A DNA stretch of 7,023 nucleotides from a bacterium. Its GTDB lineage: Bacteria; UBA9089. A program made the position numbers and the translations under genes. Shown here piece after piece: positions 6,107-7,023 of this stretch. Under the pieces are notes generated by a model that searched no databases, was not told the origin of the DNA, and worked only from the letters and a program-made list of their open reading frames with translations. Each line of letters opens with the position of its first letter. Position 1 is the first letter of the stretch. The stretch spans positions 1-7,023 of the forward strand of contig DNCN01000173.1 in assembly GCA_003485015.1 (NCBI GenBank). The letters run 5' to 3'.

Positions 6107-6823
6107 TCCATTAAGCCCGATTACACCCTTCTTGGAACTTCTTGGCAGAGAGATAAAGATTCTTCCTCCTACAGGTGGCGCGGTTGAAGAACTACAACAT
6201 CCTGATCAAGAGGAGATAGAAGACACTATTATAAATAAAGACGTTGATGAGGTAATTTCCTTCGCTGAAGACCCAGAACCTGACCCTCAAAACCTCTATC
6301 GTTCGACTCCTCCACTCCCACGGATACAGAACCACCTTTTCCGCTTTTTCATCGATGGAAGTATTCGCACCTATTTCCTGGCAACAGGGATAGAAGGGGC
6401 AAGGCGTTTCCTATAGAATTGGCACAGATTGGTTCAGCGGTTGTTAAGAGAGAAGATGATGGACAAATGAGGACATTAGCCTCAAAACAGCGAATCATTC
6501 TGTTATTGCCCAAGCAAAATCAAGGTATTTCAGATACCCTATGGGGACAAATTCGAAGAATTGATAAGCCTGATTATTTTGAGATAGTTGATTTTACATT
6601 GCCTGATAAATTAGCTGATGCCAAGAAAGACCCGAGGGATAAAGCAGGTGCAAAGGCTCGGTCTGAGATGCATAAATTAGAGATAGAACTTATCAAATCT
6701 ACAGATCTTTTTCGTAATGAAAATGCTTGGCTAATATTAGACGGAGCAGTCAAGTTTGTTGAGGAGGACATCTGGAACTCATGGCAAAGTACCCCTTATC
6801 TCATTGGAGTCGCCAAATCTTTA
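6099..6823 (+). pseudogene. NurA-like nuclease, frameshifted near 6411 and lacking its C-terminus
   Basis: The first frame gives 105 residues and stops at TAG 6414-6416. One base earlier in frame, coding resumes at once, so RRF is followed by PIELAQIGSAVV; a missing C in the run at 6410-6411 explains it. The joined product shows FFIDGSIRTYF (Asp86), a charged helix KARSEMHKLEIEL (Glu190/Glu195) and AWLILDGAVKF (Asp215), then PYLIGVAKS. Two DG motifs flanking an acidic helix and ending in a GVxKS strand resemble NurA, the Mn-dependent 5'-3' nuclease that works with the HerA ATPase in DNA end resection and some phage defences. The usual C-terminal third with its conserved His is absent, because the frame passes into methyltransferase-like sequence at about 6820. 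Residues 1-80 are Pro- and acid-rich. NurA identity rests on motif memory; the frameshift is seen directly but could be a sequencing error. Confidence 0.55.
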
Positions 6824-7023
6824 GACAGATATTTAAAGAAGAATGGTAGACTGGGTTTCTTGATTACCCAGTCAGTCTTTAAAACAGGTGGTGGAGGTAA
6901 GGGTTTTAGAAAATTTATGTTACCTGATGGAATACCAATTCAAGTCCTCCATGTTGATGATATGGTTGAGCTCAATCCCTTTGAGGGAGCGTCCAATAGA
7001 ACCAGTGTGGTAATCTTGCAAAA
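6818..7023 (+). pseudogene. C-terminal fragment of an adenine-specific DNA methyltransferase (Type II/IIG-like), fused in frame; runs off the right edge
   Basis: In the same frame as the restored NurA-like reading, about 68 residues begin SLDRYLKKNGRLGFLITQSV and continue through FRKFMLPDG, VLHVDDMVELNPF and GASNRTSVVIL to the window edge. This pattern (LKxxGRLGFxIxQSxxKT, then VDDM and PFxGASNRT) is the part that follows the catalytic NPPY motif in large N6-adenine methyltransferases of the Eco57I/BREX-like class. The upstream SAM-binding and NPPY motifs are not present anywhere in the window, so this piece alone cannot be a working methylase. It is either the tail of a gene whose front was deleted and replaced by the nuclease sequence, or the far side of an assembly join. 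The downstream extent is unknown. Identification is from recognised motifs only. Confidence 0.65.

Noticed and set aside
6574..6771. Reverse-strand 65-codon frame near the right end
   Set aside because: It is antisense to the nuclease-like frame that carries recognisable motifs, and no ribosome site or family similarity was seen.

Overview
The window reads as ordinary bacterial chromosome. It has a consensus sigma-70-type promoter, strong Shine-Dalgarno sites, closely packed genes and moderate-to-low GC by eye. Arginine is often AGA/AGG and isoleucine often ATA, as in many anaerobic or thermophilic and uncultivated lineages. I cannot assign a phylum from sequence alone. Archease beside RtcB is shared by archaea and many bacteria; the promoter and SD architecture point to Bacteria.

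Layout. Positions 1-493 (minus strand) hold the N-terminal 164 residues of a cation diffusion facilitator (CDF) metal transporter that runs off the left edge. A 464-base stretch (494-957) separates it from the rightward genes. It contains a perfect TTGACA-N18-TATAAT promoter (800-829). Five genes with intact reading frames follow on the plus strand: a compact phosphoglucose isomerase (958-2151), a ROK-family sugar kinase, probably glucokinase (2172-3068), archease (3083-3502), the RNA ligase RtcB (3652-5079) and a thioredoxin reductase (5165-6106). The isomerase, kinase and archease are almost touching and look like one transcript. rtcB and trxB each follow a gap containing an inverted repeat.

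The first two genes form a short glucose-entry module: glucose to glucose-6-phosphate to fructose-6-phosphate. Archease and RtcB form the RNA repair / tRNA splicing pair, archease being the activator that promotes RtcB guanylylation. TrxB supplies thiol-reducing power and has substitutions at its predicted NADPH-phosphate site.

The right end is the unusual part. A gene overlapping the trxB stop by 8 bases (6099 onward) resembles a NurA-type nuclease, with two spaced DG motifs. It is broken by an apparent one-base loss near 6411. In the restored frame it passes without a stop, at about 6820, into sequence that looks like the C-terminal half of a Type II/IIG-like adenine DNA methyltransferase. 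The nuclease part lacks its C-terminus and the methyltransferase part lacks its SAM-binding and NPPY motifs. This is therefore either a real deletion or recombination scar in a defence or repair locus, or an assembly join. No tRNA, rRNA, CRISPR array or insertion sequence was seen.
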